A DNA stretch of 64,000 nucleotides from Oreocharis arfaki (GCA_013398015.1 VZRR01010232.1:773065-837064); one strand, 5' to 3'; positions 1-12,930 are shown, counted from the first letter of the stretch. Notes: a model not told the origin generated them from the letters alone. Numbers and translations: made by a program.

Positions 1-604
1 TCGTCTCTCCCTGAAGAAGAAACCTCAAATTACAGTAGCTTATGAAGAGTTTACTCTAGAACGACACAAATCACAGAAATACAGAATGGGTCAGGCTGGA
101 AGGGACCAGAGTGGGTCACCTATTCCAGCCTCCCTGCTCAAGCAGGGTCATCCCAGAGCACGTAGCATAGGATTGTGTCCAGATGGTTCAGGAATATCCC
201 CAGGGAGGGAGACCTCACACCCTCTCTGGGCAATCAGTGCTCAGTCACTGCACAGGGAACTTCTTCCTCATGTTCAGGTGGAACTTCGTGGGCATCATTT
301 CTACCCATTGTCTCTTGTCCCATTGCTTGGCACCCCCAAGCAGAGCCTGGTCCATCCTCTGACACCTCCCTGCAGACACTGACAGACATTAAGGTCCCCA
401 GATAAACCACTCCACATCCAAATTTCTGCTGAGAACACACCCACCAGATTTACAAGCAATTCGATTTTATAACCCACTACCCCTTTGCCTGCTGAGAAGG
501 GAGTCATGGACTCCTCCTGCACATTTTCTCTGCATTATAGCTTGTGACAAGGCCAGTCAGACATGAACACCTTCCACAATTAGGTGGGCTCAGGGGTTTT
601 TTAC
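1..604 (-). other. ITK intron 3 (partial)
   Basis: Left edge of the window up to the exon 3 donor. It holds a minus-oriented CR1 fragment at about 69-402 and no recognisable exon. Confidence 0.8.
69..402 (-). mobile_element. CR1 LINE 3' fragment
   Basis: Starts with an AATCACAGAAATACAGAAT-type sequence, the reverse complement of the CR1 3' end, followed by the 'gggtcaggctggaagggacc', 'cccagggagggagacctca' and 'aacttcttcctcatgttcag' blocks typical of avian CR1 3' regions. It is inserted in ITK intron 3, in the same orientation as ITK. Moderately diverged; short open frames in it are not genes. Confidence 0.8.
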
Positions 605-686
605 CTTCCTTCAGCGTGAGGACCCATCTCTGCCGGCTCTCACGGTTGGGTGCAAACACGTAGAGGATGTAGCTGTCATGGACAAT
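605..686 (-). CDS. ITK: ITK coding exon 3
   Basis: The acceptor cccctctctag precedes ATT GTC CAT GAC; the exon encodes IVHDSYILYVFAPNRESRQR then WVLTLKE plus one base before a gtaaaa donor. It holds the last PH strand and the C-terminal helix with its conserved Trp. The intron to exon 2 is 320 bases. Confidence 0.92.
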
Positions 687-3600
687 CTAGAGAGGGGGGC
701 AGAGAAAGGAGCCAGCCATGAGAAGCAGTCCCAGATACACTGGTCACAAGAGAGTCACCAGAGGAAAGAGGCAGCAGCCCTCTCAGCAAGAAGTTACGTG
801 CCAAATGATGATGTGGGGAAGTGGAGTAGCAGGGACTGTTCAGAAGCATCTCTTAACCTCACTGACTTTTGGTTATTGAAACTGGAGTAGAGGTTCTGAT
901 CAAGAACCCAGTGTTGGGCTCATTAACGACTGCTCTGTGAAGGAAATGTTACTGACATACAAAATGAAGTGATATCTCTCTCAGTATGGTCAACAGGCAG
1001 ACTCACCTGGAAAGGGTATTTGTACTGACAGGGAATGATGATGTCACTTTTCACAATTTCCACACATTTAATCCTGGAAAGTTCCACAGAACCCTTCAAA
1101 GTCCTTCTTTTCTAAAAGACAGAGGAAAGCACTTGGTTGATGGTAATGATTGTGGATTAAGTGAATAATTAGACCAGACTGTCGTGTCCGTGGGAGATTT
1201 AGTTTTAATGGAGCAGAAGCAAATTAACTGATTATGTAAGACATTTAAAAGTATAAAGAATAATTCTTATATATGGCACCTCTATATGGATTCACATACA
1301 CATACATAAATGCACATATATATGTTTCAACTCAGCACATGGATTCTTAGAGAAACAGTCAAAACCTTTGGTGGAAATTCAGCTTTTACATTTTTATTCC
1401 AGCAAAATGAAATCCCTTTTTAACCAAAAAGAACTGTTTTCACTAAATGTTCAGTTTACTAACACCCCTAAATGTTCAGTTTACTAACACCCCTGTTTCA
1501 TACTGAAAAGATATAGAACAATAAATATTTTATTAAAAAATATTTGGGTACTGAGGATTTCAAAACTATTCATTTAATCCCAAAATGTACATTTTTACTG
1601 GATCTGATTTCCAGAAAACTCTCTTTTGAGAGTTTTTCTCTCTTTTTGTTTTGTCTGGCTTTTCAGCTAAGAAAAAAACAACGGGGAATTTTGAAATAAA
1701 TATTATCCTCAAGAATTTGCCAACAAAGCTATTTCTCTGGCATCCTCCGCTGCACTTCTATTCACTGCATATCAGGTACTCAAACACCAGTAGGGGCAGT
1801 GGGGAAAGAGTAAAAAGAACAGACATTTAAGTATCCCAGCTTCATTGGTGTACCCTCTTCCCTCTGGAATCCTCACCCCATGGCTCCATGGCCAGTGGCA
1901 CTCAGTTTTTGCAAGAGAGGGGTGAGAGCAGCTGGTGGGAGCAGAGCTGAGGCTCAGCCTCTGGTGCTTCTGCAGGATCCACTACACACGAGTTCGCTCT
2001 TCAGAGCGAGCTGGTTTCCTGTTTTGATTCATTTTCAGTCGGGATTAAACACTAGCTGTTCCCCAGCTCAGCTTTGGGACAGTGTGACGGAAATCGGTGA
2101 GATTTAAGAACACCAAAACACTGCAAAGCTTCTGTTTTCCAAACACTGCCAGCAGGAGAGAGCCTGAACTTCAGCTGCTGCGTTGTACCTGCCACAGGTT
2201 ATCACTCAGAGACACAGCAAGACTTTGGCAACCTTCTGACCCTCCCCTGGACCCCAACTCTTTGTGTCTTACACCCTCCAGCTCCCTCTTGCCCCCTGCT
2301 CCCTCTCTCACCACCACCCTGGCAGCAGCCATCCCCACCACTGTGCCAACCCTACTGCTGCTCCTCTGCCACCTTTCAGAGTTAAACTCAGCCTAAACCA
2401 GGGCAGCAGCTGGTCCCTCTGGAGATGGGGGGAGGTTTGCCACAGTGCCCTGTCAAACAGCCTCAAAACAGAGAGGCCCCGAGGCTCCTCAAGCCTCAAT
2501 TCTTGCACGACTGGCTGGGTATTTTGCCTTTGTATAATTGGACTTGAGGCAAAAGAGGGAAATTATTACAGTGTGGTTTCACTTTGCTCTTGCTGGCCTT
2601 TGCTGGTGCTTTTGGGGTTTGTATTTGTATTTGCTTGCAGTTTAACCAGTGTCTCTGGGTTTACTGCCAGGACTGTCTCCTGTAGACAACATCTCCCTGT
2701 GTAGCTCTGTGGGGTGTGGGATTCTTGTAAATCAATAAACCCAAGGCTTAAAAGCACCCCTAAATGTAAATAACAATTAACTCTCAAGAGTGCTGGCAAG
2801 CCTTAGAAGGCCTTACTGCACCCCATTTTCACCATCTATTTCCTTTCATTCTTATCTATTCACTTCTTTCTTTCAGACTTGGCTTCCTCTGTCTCTTCTG
2901 CAAAAACCTCCTCTATCATTTGTTCTACCCCTGGGACTTCTACCCTTTTGATGAGACACAAAGCCATTTATATCCTATAAAAACCTTCAATTTTGCTAGT
3001 GCTGAACCCTCCTTCATCTCATTCCTTTGAAGTCCCGGGGTTTACCCACATGCATTCTTCCCCTGAGGCTTTAGCAAGCGATGCTGTGCCAGCCACAGGC
3101 TCTGCTCTTTCCCTGCAGACTGGTTTTTGTTGATGCTTTTCTGGACTCTGCCAGAAAGACAGGGTCCAGCCTTCTCAAGGAGCTTTGTGCAGTTGTCCTG
3201 CAGATCTCATGACCCACTGTGTTCCTTTTAATCACACAATTCAGGACGGAAGCTCCTCATAACCCCATGTTGCAGCACAACATCGGGGTGTGTCTCACAG
3301 CCAGAGTACTGCCCAGCAGATCCTCAGCAGATGGGACCCTGCTGATAGAAAGCAATTACAGTCCTCCAGCAGGACAAACAACTGGAATTACCACTCACAA
3401 ACCAGACATTACCCAGAAACAGGGCTGGAAACTAAACACATCCCTGCTTTTGTGATGTTTGACTGCACTTTAATCCAACAAAAGCAACAGACCCATTTGG
3501 AAGGGAGGGGAGAGGAAAAGCCTCTTAAAAATGGCCTCTGAAAAACCTCAGAGACTTGCTCCTAAAAGAGCGAGACAAAACATGCTGACAGATCTCCACT

Positions 3601-6600
3601 TGTTTTCAGTCTGCCCAGAGTATAATTGGGTAGATGTTTTAGCTGGTTGGTCAGTAAAAGCATCAGTGGTCTTGCTGCGTGCCATGTGTGGAAAGAAGCA
3701 GGGCAGGCTGCTGTCCCACGAGGAGAAGCACATGTGCTGCAGATCAGCCCATCCAGCTTTCTTTCTTTTGGTCCATTATTTGCAATATATCAGTTCTGGG
3801 AACAGCTCTGAAAGGAGCCAGGTGCATCACAAGCCAAATGCATTGATGTCTTCCATCTTTGGTGCTCCACCACCTCTTGCCACACAGCTCCAGCAGCTCT
3901 TTCACTGATGAATCCTTTGGTTTGTCTCTGCTGCATAAACCAGATGACTCTGGTGGCCTCTGATTGCTTTAGATGCTGGGACAATTGACCTTGGGACAAT
4001 GGACACAGCCCTACCCTGCAGCACAAGGAGGCATCTCCCTGAGCCTGCTCGAGGAATGAGCTGCCTGGCATGTATCGTGTGCTAAAACCAACCACCAGCA
4101 CTGCTGCTCACCCAAAAAATTGATCACTCCTCTCCCGTTCAGGTCTGGGGCAGGGGAAGGGATGTGGAGTTCGTGGTGAGGGGGCAGGGAGCTGTCAGTG
4201 GCCACTGCCAGTGACACAGGTCTGCTTGTGATTACACTTCCTGACCATGGCCCTGCACCCTCAGGCTTCACCAAGGTCTGAGATCGTGTGAGATCTGGGG
4301 CTGAAGTGCTCTGCAGCGAGTGTTTGGGCTGAAAGCCCCTCGGTGGGTGCTTACAGGTTTTGCTGAGCCCCACGGTGTTTATCAAAGGGTCCTGGCAGAA
4401 GGTGTAGCCACCAGTGCTGGGAGCAGAGGGAAGGGAGAGGGGCCAGATGCTGGGGAGAGGAGAGGCAGGGGGGGCAGAGCTTTATCTCAAGGAGCAGAGG
4501 AGGAGACCAAAGGCAGCATTTTCTGGCAGGAAGGCAGCACCCTGTGCTTCATAAAGCTGCCTTGGTTCAAGAGTTGCATAACAACTTAGATCTTCTTTCT
4601 TTTGTTCTGGTGAGGGGAAAACCAAGCCATTAAAGGTTCATGTGGCTCCAATCTCCTCAGTAGCAGTCCCTACCGGGGGCTGTGCACGCTGCAGCTTGGC
4701 TTTCCTTGCCCAGTGGTGTTTGTGCTCACCTCCTGTCTCCCTGCACCTCATCCCCATCTCCTGTGCCTCCCTCCCTGTGCAATGCTGGCAATGCCCCCTT
4801 GGTAGGAGGGTAGGGGAAAGCTGACCTTTAGCTGGGGTGGAGCGAGGCAGGAGATTCCAGTCCTCAGCAAGCTCAACCACAAAAACATTTCCATCAATGA
4901 AAGCATTTAATGACTTTCTCTGTACCATCAGGGTTTGTTTTTTTTTTGGTAAGAATCTGAGCCCAAGTTCATTCCCTGTTTTCACTGATTGCCTTGACTA
5001 AAAAGAACAATACTTAATTGGTGATTCAGTAGATGAAGGATCTTTGCTTTGACCCTGTGTCAGCTGTTCCCTGTCCCTCTGCTCTAGCTGGGCTCGGTGT
5101 TCAGCCTGGACAGAGGCAGCAGCCAATACTGAGAGTTGTGCAAGGTGGAACTTCCCATGGCAGAGAGCTCAACTGGCTTGGTCAGCTTCAGCCTTTTAAA
5201 TGAGTGATGTATTCCTGCCTTTCAAGGACTTTTCTTCAGGCCCTGCTGAGCTTCTGAAAGAATTTGGAAAGGAATTTCTTGATGTAGAAATAGTAACGAG
5301 AAGCTCGTGAGATATCACTGGAACAAGATGGAATTATTTTTAATGGTAGATCTCCTGCTAAAGTGTTTTTCCACCAACCAAAAGACTTGAGCTTGAACTT
5401 GCACCTCCTTGAACACGGTGTTGATACAATTACTTTCTATCTCTTATCATATTCCTTATCTGTGGAATGTGGAAGGATGTTAAGAACTGTTGGATGCTGG
5501 ATTCATAGCAACTTTGCCCGTATGATATCTTCATTCGGTATTTTGGGAGTTTTCTCATTAGGAACACTGACAGTTTCAGGGTTTATGGGAAATAAAACAA
5601 TGTAACCAATTTTTAAATTAAAATTTGAAAACTAAATTGCACAAATTGATTTTTAAAAGAAAGTTGCAAGGGATTTTGCATTTTCTGTCAGGCTAACTGT
5701 TCTAAAGAAAAATTGGAGAGGAGTGGTAATTGATAATACTGGGATTTTCTGTAGAACCCTGGCTGTTGTGTTACATTTTAATACCTCCAATGTACCTAGT
5801 TATATTTGATATTTAAATCCCTAAATGTGTCTGCTTATCTTACCTGTCCATCATGACTATTTTGCCCTTCAACTTGAACTAAAAGAATAAGTTGTTTTTT
5901 TTTTTTTACTTGTATTTTCACATCTAAAGAACATGAAGGTCTTTTCGGGGTGAGCACACCCTGAATGCAGAGTGCACAGAATTGTGTTAAATAACAAAAC
6001 CATCTGCAGCTGGTCCTTAAGATGCCTCCATTCAACTATTTACTATCCTTACACAATGCTATTGACCCGAGCCAGCCTTGTGTTTCTCCCAAATCCAATT
6101 CCAAAGTTCACTTTGGCTCAGGTCTGGTCCGAGACGGTTATCAGAGCGCACAGCCCTACTATCAGCACAAGTGGTTGGACAAGAAAATCAAAGCCACCAT
6201 CAAAAAAGAGAAGGGGGAAATAAAAGGAAGATTCTTGGCTTTCAAATGAGCTTTCTAATACGATGGAAATAAGACTTTTATGTCACATAAAAGCACATGG
6301 AACAACTCCTGAATACTATATTAGTTTCTTCAAAGCTATTCTTGACTCCAGCAAGGACTGGGAGCAGTGGATTGCAGTGAATGAAGGGTTCAGAGAAAGA
6401 AAAGAAGCTAAATTAAATCAACTATATGACAACACTTTTTCATTAAAAAAAAAAGTAAGCTTTAAAGCCAAAATTAAAAATCAGTCAGAAAGGATGAAAG
6501 AGTATAAAGCAACAGGCAGGCATTGCAATAAAATAAGTTACAACGCTGATTACAATATAAAGCAAAGTCAAAGGCACTGGGAGCAAAAAATGGCCACAAT

Positions 6601-9600
6601 AGAGAACTCTAATAAAAAGTAGCTATTAGGAAATGTCATATTTATAGTCATATATTCAAATTTGGAGGCATTCCTTCCTTCTTCAAGATGTAAAAGAAAA
6701 CATGAGTTGAATATTTTGCCACATTCTTAATGTTCTCTGACAGAAGGAAGACATGAGCTTTGTAATTTAAACAAAATGGAAGTATCTGACATTTGCTGTG
6801 AAAACATTGCCTGGAAGGAATTTTTAAAAATTTTCTTCAAAAACTAAAGACAAATAAACACATAGGAAAGGATCTAGTAGGAGCAGAACTGGACATGCAC
6901 AGAAAGGGCAAGTAGAAATTACTATAATCTTATTCTGGAAGATAAAATTAGTTATTCCAGCAAAAAATGAGCTATTTTTATTACCAGACTTTGCCACATG
7001 TTTGTGTAGTCAGAAAGGCCACAGACACCAGACACAGAGAACCTGTGTTTTGCTCAAGGCAATTCTGTCTAGACAATATCCCCACCCTGAATCAGGAGGC
7101 TGCTGCAGGAGTCATGAATGAGAGCAGCAATAGATGGGAACTTTGCAAATATCCAGAGAAACATTGGATAAGATGCATCGGAGCAGGCTGCCAAAAGATG
7201 TGGAATCTCTGTCCTTGGCTTTGAAGCAGTGGCCAGTCAATGTTGCAGCCAACTTGTTCTGGTGTTGGTGACAGTCCTGCTCTGAAGTCTGACTAAATGA
7301 ATTTAAGAAGTGCTCTCCAACCAGCATTACCATGATTCTCTGATTTCACGATAGAAACAAGGCTCATTGTGGCACAATATCAACTTCATCCTCCCGCAAC
7401 TCCAATAATACAATTTGGAGTATTAAAAAAATCATGTTACGTTTTCAGAGATTTACGAGACATTAAGGCACAGGTTTGTACTTTGGCTCCATCTTATTTA
7501 GGGTTGTATTGATTTTATTACATAAAACTTCATTGAAATGGGTGATGCAGGCAGATGCCAAGCCTGACTTCTTTGTGGGTGATACGTGTATTATTGATAA
7601 ATTAGTTGGAGATACGCAGCAGAAAACAAATGGTATTGCAAATTCTGGCAAGCAAACAGTACTAGTTAATAAATACATGACAGGTTATGAAGAATGACAT
7701 ACCTAGTCAGATGCATTTCTTTGGAAGGTACTCTTTTAAACCGTAATTAAATTCCCTTTAGCTGAGGACTGCAGCTTCATGACTGCAAAGGTATTCAGAA
7801 TACTCAAAGCAATGAGAAATGGTATGAATGGCCACCCTAACTAACAAGAATACCAGAAGGGAGATCTTCAAAGAAAAGTTTTGGTCTATTTACATTAGAG
7901 TCTTGGAGAAAAAACCAATTCTTCCCATGGCAGGATGGACAAGTCAGATTCCGGGTAAGAATAATCAAGGTAAAAGGGACTGGCCTGAGGAGCAAAGTAC
8001 TGCTTTTGTTCCCATGGGCAGTTGGGCTGCCCATGTAGATAATGCTACAGAGCAGCTGGAGCATTTTTGAGATGCTGATAAAAGTCTTTTCAACCAAGTT
8101 TATTCGTTTGTTCCCATGTAACAAGAGACTGAAAGCAGATTTCAAGGAACACTAAAGTGCCATCTTTATATGTGAGTACCAAAGATCTGAATGAAGGAGC
8201 CCAGGACAAGGCTGACTCATTCTGTGTGACCTCCTGAGCATCTGACCAGTGTAGGAAGAATAGTGCTGATGTAAATGAAAAGAGAACTTGGCCTTTTCTG
8301 GGTGAGCCTTTCATTGCTGCATGTATAAGCTGGACTAATAATAGCCCACACGTGCATGAAGATATAAAATTTCAAAGTATTCATGTGCCTGAAGGATTTG
8401 CCAAGAACCATGAGCTGTTGAGTGAAGGGGATATAGATAACTCAGCAGTTTAAGTACTTTTGCTGAGTCTAAGTAAGGACATTTGAAATTCTGTCCCAGA
8501 CACCTCCCCAAAAGGATTCACTTCTCTGATGCTTTTGCAGAGTAGCACGCGTACCCTGAGAGCATCACAGTGTCCGTGTTATCCATTATTGTGGTGAGGA
8601 TCAAACTCATTGAAATTGTTAAAGTTATTACTCCCATGAGCTTGTTTACTCACATGTACAGTAGCTACAAAATCAGACACTGAAACAAATAATTTTTGCT
8701 TTTGGAATTGATTTGCATGTTATAATAAAGGCACTTCTGATGTCTTTTAGCAGAGACGGGGGCTGAATCCATGTGCCTGTTATCAGGGCTTTGCTTTATG
8801 TTGAGACAGCCCTGCATTGTGCACTGCATAACGAATTCCAGAAAACACAGCTTCTTATTGTTGTCACTTATTGGGGGCTCATTCTCCTAATGAGACATGT
8901 AAATATCTTTCATTAACATTAAGGGCGACTGTGTGCTTGGCCCCTGAGGAGAACAGTGCTCTCTGTCAGCTGTGCCAGAAAGATGAAAATTACAATGAAA
9001 ATGCCATTACAGTTATTGCAAAAACCCTGCCTTCATGATGTCAGTTGTCTTGAGGGCTTTGGGTATCATTTGCAGAATTATCCCTGTACCCTTTTGGCCT
9101 GCTCATTTCCTTGTTTTGGACTGATACAATAAATTCTTAAATGTCTTTTTATACCTATGATTTAAAAATGCAGAGAAAGGAACTGGGTGTTAAACACAGG
9201 CAGAACATGCAAACCAGGGCTTAACAAGTAAGTGTGTACTTTACTTTATTTTACAGTCATCCAGCTGAAATCAGTGGGACTTCTCAAACTTTTAAGCAGC
9301 CCAGTAGTTGTTTTACCTGACTTTATGCCCGGGCTGTTGTTACAGACTGACCAGGGACAGGAGAGGTGGGAACTAAACAGTACAAAACTGAGTCCAGGAA
9401 TCCACCAGACAGGTTGGTAAGGGGTTCTTAAAGAAACTCATTGAAAACCCTCAGAGAAAACATCCCCAGGGATTTCCCTTGAAAAATACATGCTTTAAAA
9501 GCCCAGACATTTGCTGGGCCCATCCATATGTCAGTCCATATGGATGCTCCCCACCACTGCAGCCAGCTGGCAGAGAACAGCGATGTCCCTAAACCTCCAG

Positions 9601-11894
9601 AGCAGGGCCACATGCAAACTGCCCCCTGGCAACAGTGACAGCCTGCTCTGACCTCTGCCAGCCCCAAATATTATCTGAGAGAGTCCTTGTGAAGCAGAGT
9701 CAAGCATGTGCCATGGCCTGCACCAGAGAATGAGCAGCGCAGATCATCAATTTCAACGCCTGCACGTGGTCCCTGGTCCTGGTGCTCTCCTGGGAATGGC
9801 AGAGCCCATGTGCTGGGCAGGGATGATTGGAATCCTCCCTCCACTGGCTGTGAACTCAAATGCTGAGAGTTCCCTCCATTCTGAGCACAAAAAAGATGGT
9901 TCTTGCACGGGCTGCCCTACACTTTCCTCTCCAGAACAGCAACGACCTGACCGTGCAGAGGTCTCACCAGGATGCTCTAATTTTGATAACTGAAGAGGTT
10001 AATGATTGGTTCTGGGAGTATTTCACAGGACAAATTCTTCTCTCTCTACTTTGTGCGAAATTCTTTTCATGTAACAACCTGATTTTGACAGTTTGCATGA
10101 GAAAAAAATCAGCATTGCATGGAAAATCAGCCCTGTGATTATATAAATATACCCACCACCCCTCAAATGTGCACAAGGTCCTAAAGTTGCATGTGTGTTT
10201 ACCTATACATGTCCAGACATACATAATATGTGCATTTAAAAAATATATAATGTATAAGATAAAGTGGATAATACACCAAACCCTCATCTCACCTAAATGA
10301 CCTTTTGAAAGAGTAGGGGGGAAAATTTCCAAAAACACAGTGTGTGAAGTCTGTGCCCCACCGAAAGTCACTGAGTCAAATTTTCCAAACTATTTCAGTC
10401 CCTAAAAATGCTGACAAGACACCTACTGCAAAAGTATCTAGGCAGAGTGTATGTTGAATTAATCTCAAGTCCACTAAGACTCAGAAAGCACCAAAGAGAA
10501 CCAGTTGAGGATTTCTCTAAACACCTACAGCAGAATAATGTAGATGCTTTTCAAAATTTAACCCTGAATAGTTAAGTGGAATAGTTATAATGGAACTTAA
10601 AATCTTACAAAAATGACATTTGAAAAATAGTTTGGAGAACAGATGAAAATAGTCTCAAACCATACAGTCACAGTGTGCAGCAATGAATAGTGCTCTGTTT
10701 AAAATGGAGGCGAGAAAACCGTGGACTATAAAATAAAAGCAAGAAAAACATTTCATTGGGCATATCTGAGAGGACTAACATGCAGCTAAAAATGACTGTT
10801 AGCCTTTAAAGCTGGTTTATAACCCCAAATAAGTAGTGATAAAATACGAGGGCACATCGTACTTTTCTCGTTGGGTTCTGTTTCTACTTCATTTTCTGCA
10901 ACTGAGCAAGATCAGATGGTCTGAAGTTGCCAGTGCAGGATCCAAGGCAGCCCAGTCCCAGTTCTGCGCTGCCCACAGGAACAGTGCCTAAACATAATGG
11001 ATTAACAGCACGTTCAGAGACTGTTGGAAAACAAGCAAGATTATTTACAACCATAACGAGGCTCAGCAAACCTCCAGCGAAATAGAAGGAAATAATTCTC
11101 ACTTCACTAGAGCACTAAACACAATGGGGTGCTCAGATTGACTTCTAATTCTCTGCATATTTAGCAAATCAGCAAAATGAAAACTTGGGGAAACAAAGCC
11201 TGCCCTGAGCCTGGATCTCATCATCACATCCCATCTGAAGCCAGCTCCAAAGACTACACACGTTACACGTGGCAGCTGAATTTACTTTAAAATGCAAGAT
11301 GGATCTCGTACCAGCCATCAGCCTGATGCCCCAAAGAAAAGAATGAGAGTGAAGATCTGTGGATTACTTTTTCACAGATACAATCAGGGTGCACTCATGA
11401 CCTTCACAATAAGCCTCTCCAGGTCACCCCTGTGCCCTGTGAAGTGCCAGGCCCACGCTCACACAGCTCTTACACACACTGTTTATAACAACCCGTGCCA
11501 AATTCCTACAGCAAAACCAGATCCTTCCTACAAACTAGCCAAGCAGTCTTATTCCTCCGTTCACACCAAATGCCCCCTGATCATAAGCCCTAAATGACCC
11601 ATGTGACCAATTTTCAGTGCATGGTGCTGTAAAAAGGACCAGAAAAGTTAACAAAATTTAACAAAAATCATCCTTCCCTCCACTAGCACCCTTCCCTCCC
11701 TTTAACAAACTTCATCCTTCCTTCCATTACCCTGAGAGAGAAAATGACTGCCGTACCCCGTGGCGATGTTCGTAGTAAGCCAGCTTGGATTTGGTCAAGA
11801 CAAAGAAGCGGACTTTGAAGTTGGAGGGTGAAGTCCTTCTCTTCTGCTGGGATTTCTTGATCAGCAGTTCCTCCAGGAGCACGCAGTTATTCAT
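605..11894 (-). CDS. ITK: ITK, IL2-inducible T-cell tyrosine kinase, 5' part (coding exons 1-3, PH domain)
   Basis: Tec-family cytoplasmic tyrosine kinase that is recruited to the membrane by PIP3 after T-cell receptor engagement and activates PLC-gamma1. Only the N-terminal 108 residues are in the window, read from three exons joined at GT-AG sites: 11757-11894 (46 codons), 1007-1111 (35 codons, phase 0) and 605-686 (27 codons plus one base). Together they form the PH domain. The start MNNCVLLEEL and the basic KKSQQKRR stretch match the ITK N-terminus. Arg29 in the FKVRF strand is the lipid-binding position known from this family, and exon 3 carries the Trp-containing C-terminal helix (SRQRWVLTLKE). 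The Tec-homology, SH3, SH2 and kinase exons must lie left of base 1. Synteny with MED7 and the TIM genes supports the call. I see no frame damage. Confidence 0.95.
1007..1111 (-). CDS. ITK: ITK coding exon 2
   Basis: The acceptor ctgtcttttag precedes AAA AGA AGG; the exon encodes KRRTLKGSVELSRIKCVEIV and continues to CQYKYPFQ before a gtgagt donor. It is 35 codons, phase 0 at both ends, and forms the middle strands of the PH domain. Confidence 0.93.
1444..1494. repeat. 25-bp perfect tandem duplication
   Basis: The unit beginning taaatgttcagtttactaac occurs twice back to back (1444-1468, 1469-1493) with no mismatch, which points to a recent local duplication inside ITK intron 1. Confidence 0.9.
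7178..7346 (+). mobile_element. Old, diverged CR1 3' remnant
   Basis: Carries the CR1 3' landmarks 'gagcaggctgccaaaagatg' ... 'gtggaatctctgtccttgg' and closes with 'atgattctctgattt', near the CR1 terminal repeat. Much more diverged than the other copies in the window. Confidence 0.6.
9521..9546. repeat. 10-bp perfect inverted repeat in ITK intron 1
   Basis: CATCCATATG, a 6-base loop tcagtc, then CATATGGATG. Each arm contains the palindrome CATATG (an E-box/NdeI-type hexamer). Confidence 0.95.
11757..11894 (-). CDS. ITK: ITK coding exon 1
   Basis: The ATG at 11894 (minus) opens MNNCVLLEELLIKKSQQKRR; the exon ends after YEHRHG at a gtacgg donor (11756-11755), in phase 0. An in-frame upstream ATG at 11927 would add 11 residues, but its context is poor (C at -3, T at +4), whereas the chosen ATG has G at -3 and matches the known ITK start. 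Confidence 0.93.
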
Positions 11895-12449
11895 GGCTGA
11901 GCCAAGAATGTTTGTCTCCCAGGACATGGGAAGTCTATGCTGTGTGCCCCGTCAAAGAAAGAAACACGAGAAAGAAGACAGTTAATTAAAAAAAAAAAGG
12001 TGTTCAAGAGGCAGCGTAGGTGCTTTGAGCTTTATCTTCCCATCTACAGCAAAGCTTCCTTTCTGTCAGACCATAACCACATCCTCTCTGAAGTCATAAA
12101 ACGAAGAGTACATGTTGAAATACACGCTAAGGTAAATGTTGTGGAAAAAAAATAACACTTGAGGGACACGCAGTGGATGTGAATCAATGATTAAGGATTA
12201 ATTAAAGGGGTGTGGCATGATTAAGCATCTGTCTCCTACTCGCTCATCTGGTGAATACAGTTACACATGCACGTGCCCAACATGGGTGTGCAGGATGCAT
12301 GTCCCTACTGTCCTCCTAGAAGTAGGTCATGCATCCGTATTTCTTTTGTGAAGGAATGATGCCTTTCCATTTAGAGTATTTAACATGGAGATTTCATGCA
12401 ATGGATTTTGAATGAGTTCCCCATGTAATGATTTAGTTGAGAAGGTGGT

Positions 12450-12513
12450 GTTCAGTCAAAGGCTGGACTTGATGGTCTTGGAGATCTTTTCCAGCCTTAA
12501 TGATTCGGTGATA
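12450..12513 (+). mobile_element. CR1 3'-end fragment
   Basis: 'gtgttcagtcaaaggctggacttgatggtcttggagatcttttccagccttaatgattc' is the last ~60 bases of a CR1, in the plus orientation, ending in a degraded terminal repeat. Confidence 0.7.
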
Positions 12514-12726
12514 ACATGAAAATTCCTACCATGTAAGCAAAGAAATGATATCCAGGATATACTTGAATCAGGAATGATAAATATTTGCAGGCGGCAGCTA
12601 TTTAAACTGACAGTTACACTAACTAATCCTTAACTAATTATCAACGGTTACTTTTACTTAGGGATTACTGCTTCAGGTGCATCTGATGAGGCTGTGGCTG
12701 GATGCTGCAGGAGGCACAGGCACAAA

Positions 12727-12930
12727 ATGCCCTCTGTGGATGCAGTCAAGACCAATGTCATCAGCAGTGAAATGAGCACAAACACCCAAGCAAACACATC
12801 TGCTTTCCTCAGACCTCCGGAGCACCATTCAGGGCAGTCAGCACCAGGCCAAATACAGAATTATGAAAAAATGATTATGTATCTAATGCAGTCAGTACAA
12901 CAGCACTGCTCTGTTTTAAAACAAATGTAA
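12727..12930 (+). other. Unrecognised small open frame (67 codons)
   Basis: Begins MPSVDAVKTNV and ends with EKMIMYLMQSVQQHCSVLKQ-M before TAA; the frame is open back past an acceptor-like 'ttactgcttcag' at 12664-12676. The C-terminal 25 residues look like an amphipathic helix. I do not recognise a family. It could be a last exon of an unannotated transcript divergent from ITK, a decayed retrocopy, or chance. Confidence 0.2.

Larger units (their letters stand above)
1112..11756 (-). other. ITK intron 1 (10.6 kb)
   Basis: Non-coding between exons 1 and 2. It contains a 25-bp direct duplication near 1444, a diverged CR1 near 7180-7346, an AT-rich stretch with a 119-codon antisense open frame (6263-6622) and a perfect hairpin at 9521. 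No exon-like unit with flanking splice sites was recognised. T-cell enhancers may be present but none can be named from sequence. Confidence 0.75.

Noticed and set aside
2097..2704. Overlapping plus-strand frames in ITK intron 1 with an AATAAA near 2735, considered as a small gene.
   Set aside because: No recognisable domain, no splice support, and composition fits non-coding DNA; AATAAA alone is common.
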